From NCBI GenBank assembly GCA_934725835.1, contig CAKVCR010000156.1:1-6768 (forward strand): DNA of 6,768 nucleotides, read 5' to 3'. Made by a program: the position numbers and the translations under genes. The DNA is from an uncultured Odoribacter sp. (GTDB lineage Bacteria > Bacteroidota > Bacteroidia > Bacteroidales > Marinifilaceae). Below the pieces are notes generated by a model. That model saw only the letters and a program-made list of their open reading frames with translations, did no database searches and was not told where the DNA came from. Shown here piece after piece: positions 6,749 through 6,768 of the stretch (within the stretch, counting starts at the first letter, position 1; every line of letters starts with the position of its first letter).

Positions 6749-6768
6749 GAAAAACTTATCTTCTTATT

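Noticed and set aside
6749..6758. TAAGTTTT on the minus strand as a pnp -7 box
   Set aside because: It lacks the final G, any -33 element would lie outside the window, and the transcript would start inside the GC hairpin.
6749..6768. End of a minus-strand gene, one frame reading Ile-Arg-Arg-stop at 6756-6767
   Set aside because: Too short to distinguish from chance; an upstream rpsO is plausible by analogy with E. coli but cannot be seen.

Overview
The window looks like ordinary chromosome from a low-GC member of the Bacteroidales, probably Bacteroides or a close relative. The reasons are a near-perfect Bacteroidota -7 promoter box (TATCTTTGC) upstream of the pdxA-like gene, a clostripain-type (C11) lipoprotein, a haemolysin-like lipid N-acyltransferase of the OlsB/GlsB kind, and a PNPase with an Arg/Glu/Pro-rich tail. 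I see no insertion sequence, phage gene, CRISPR array, tRNA or rRNA.

Layout, left to right. (1) 1-2067, minus strand: a two-gene unit read right to left, with a lipoprotein cysteine peptidase (clostripain family) followed at once by a DinF-type MATE exporter. The exporter is cut by the left window edge. (2) 2068-2233: a divergent intergenic region. (3) 2234-3187, plus strand: a lone OlsB/GlsB-like acyltransferase. It ends in a hairpin shared with the gene facing it. (4) 3205-4296, minus: a PdxA-family dehydrogenase with its own -7 box. (5) 4388-4408: the pnp terminator. (6) 4417-6657, minus: full-length polynucleotide phosphorylase. (7) 6658-6768: the pnp leader, with an inverted repeat, a strict purine/pyrimidine tract and a strong GC hairpin. 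The gene beyond the hairpin lies outside the window.

Functionally the genes are mixed: RNA turnover (pnp), a PdxA-like metal-dependent dehydrogenase, membrane-lipid acylation, and a cell-envelope protease with an exporter. Only the protease and exporter look co-transcribed; pnp and the pdxA-like gene are separated by a terminator and a promoter.

The most notable observation is in the PdxA-like protein. It keeps the three metal-binding histidines and one substrate lysine of E. coli PdxA. The other four substrate-contacting positions (His136, Thr137, Asn283, Arg292 in E. coli numbering) are Cys, Pro, Val and Tyr, and the PxxK loop before the GHTE motif is shortened. It may not act on 4-phosphohydroxythreonine. 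I found no evidence of a new multi-gene system here.
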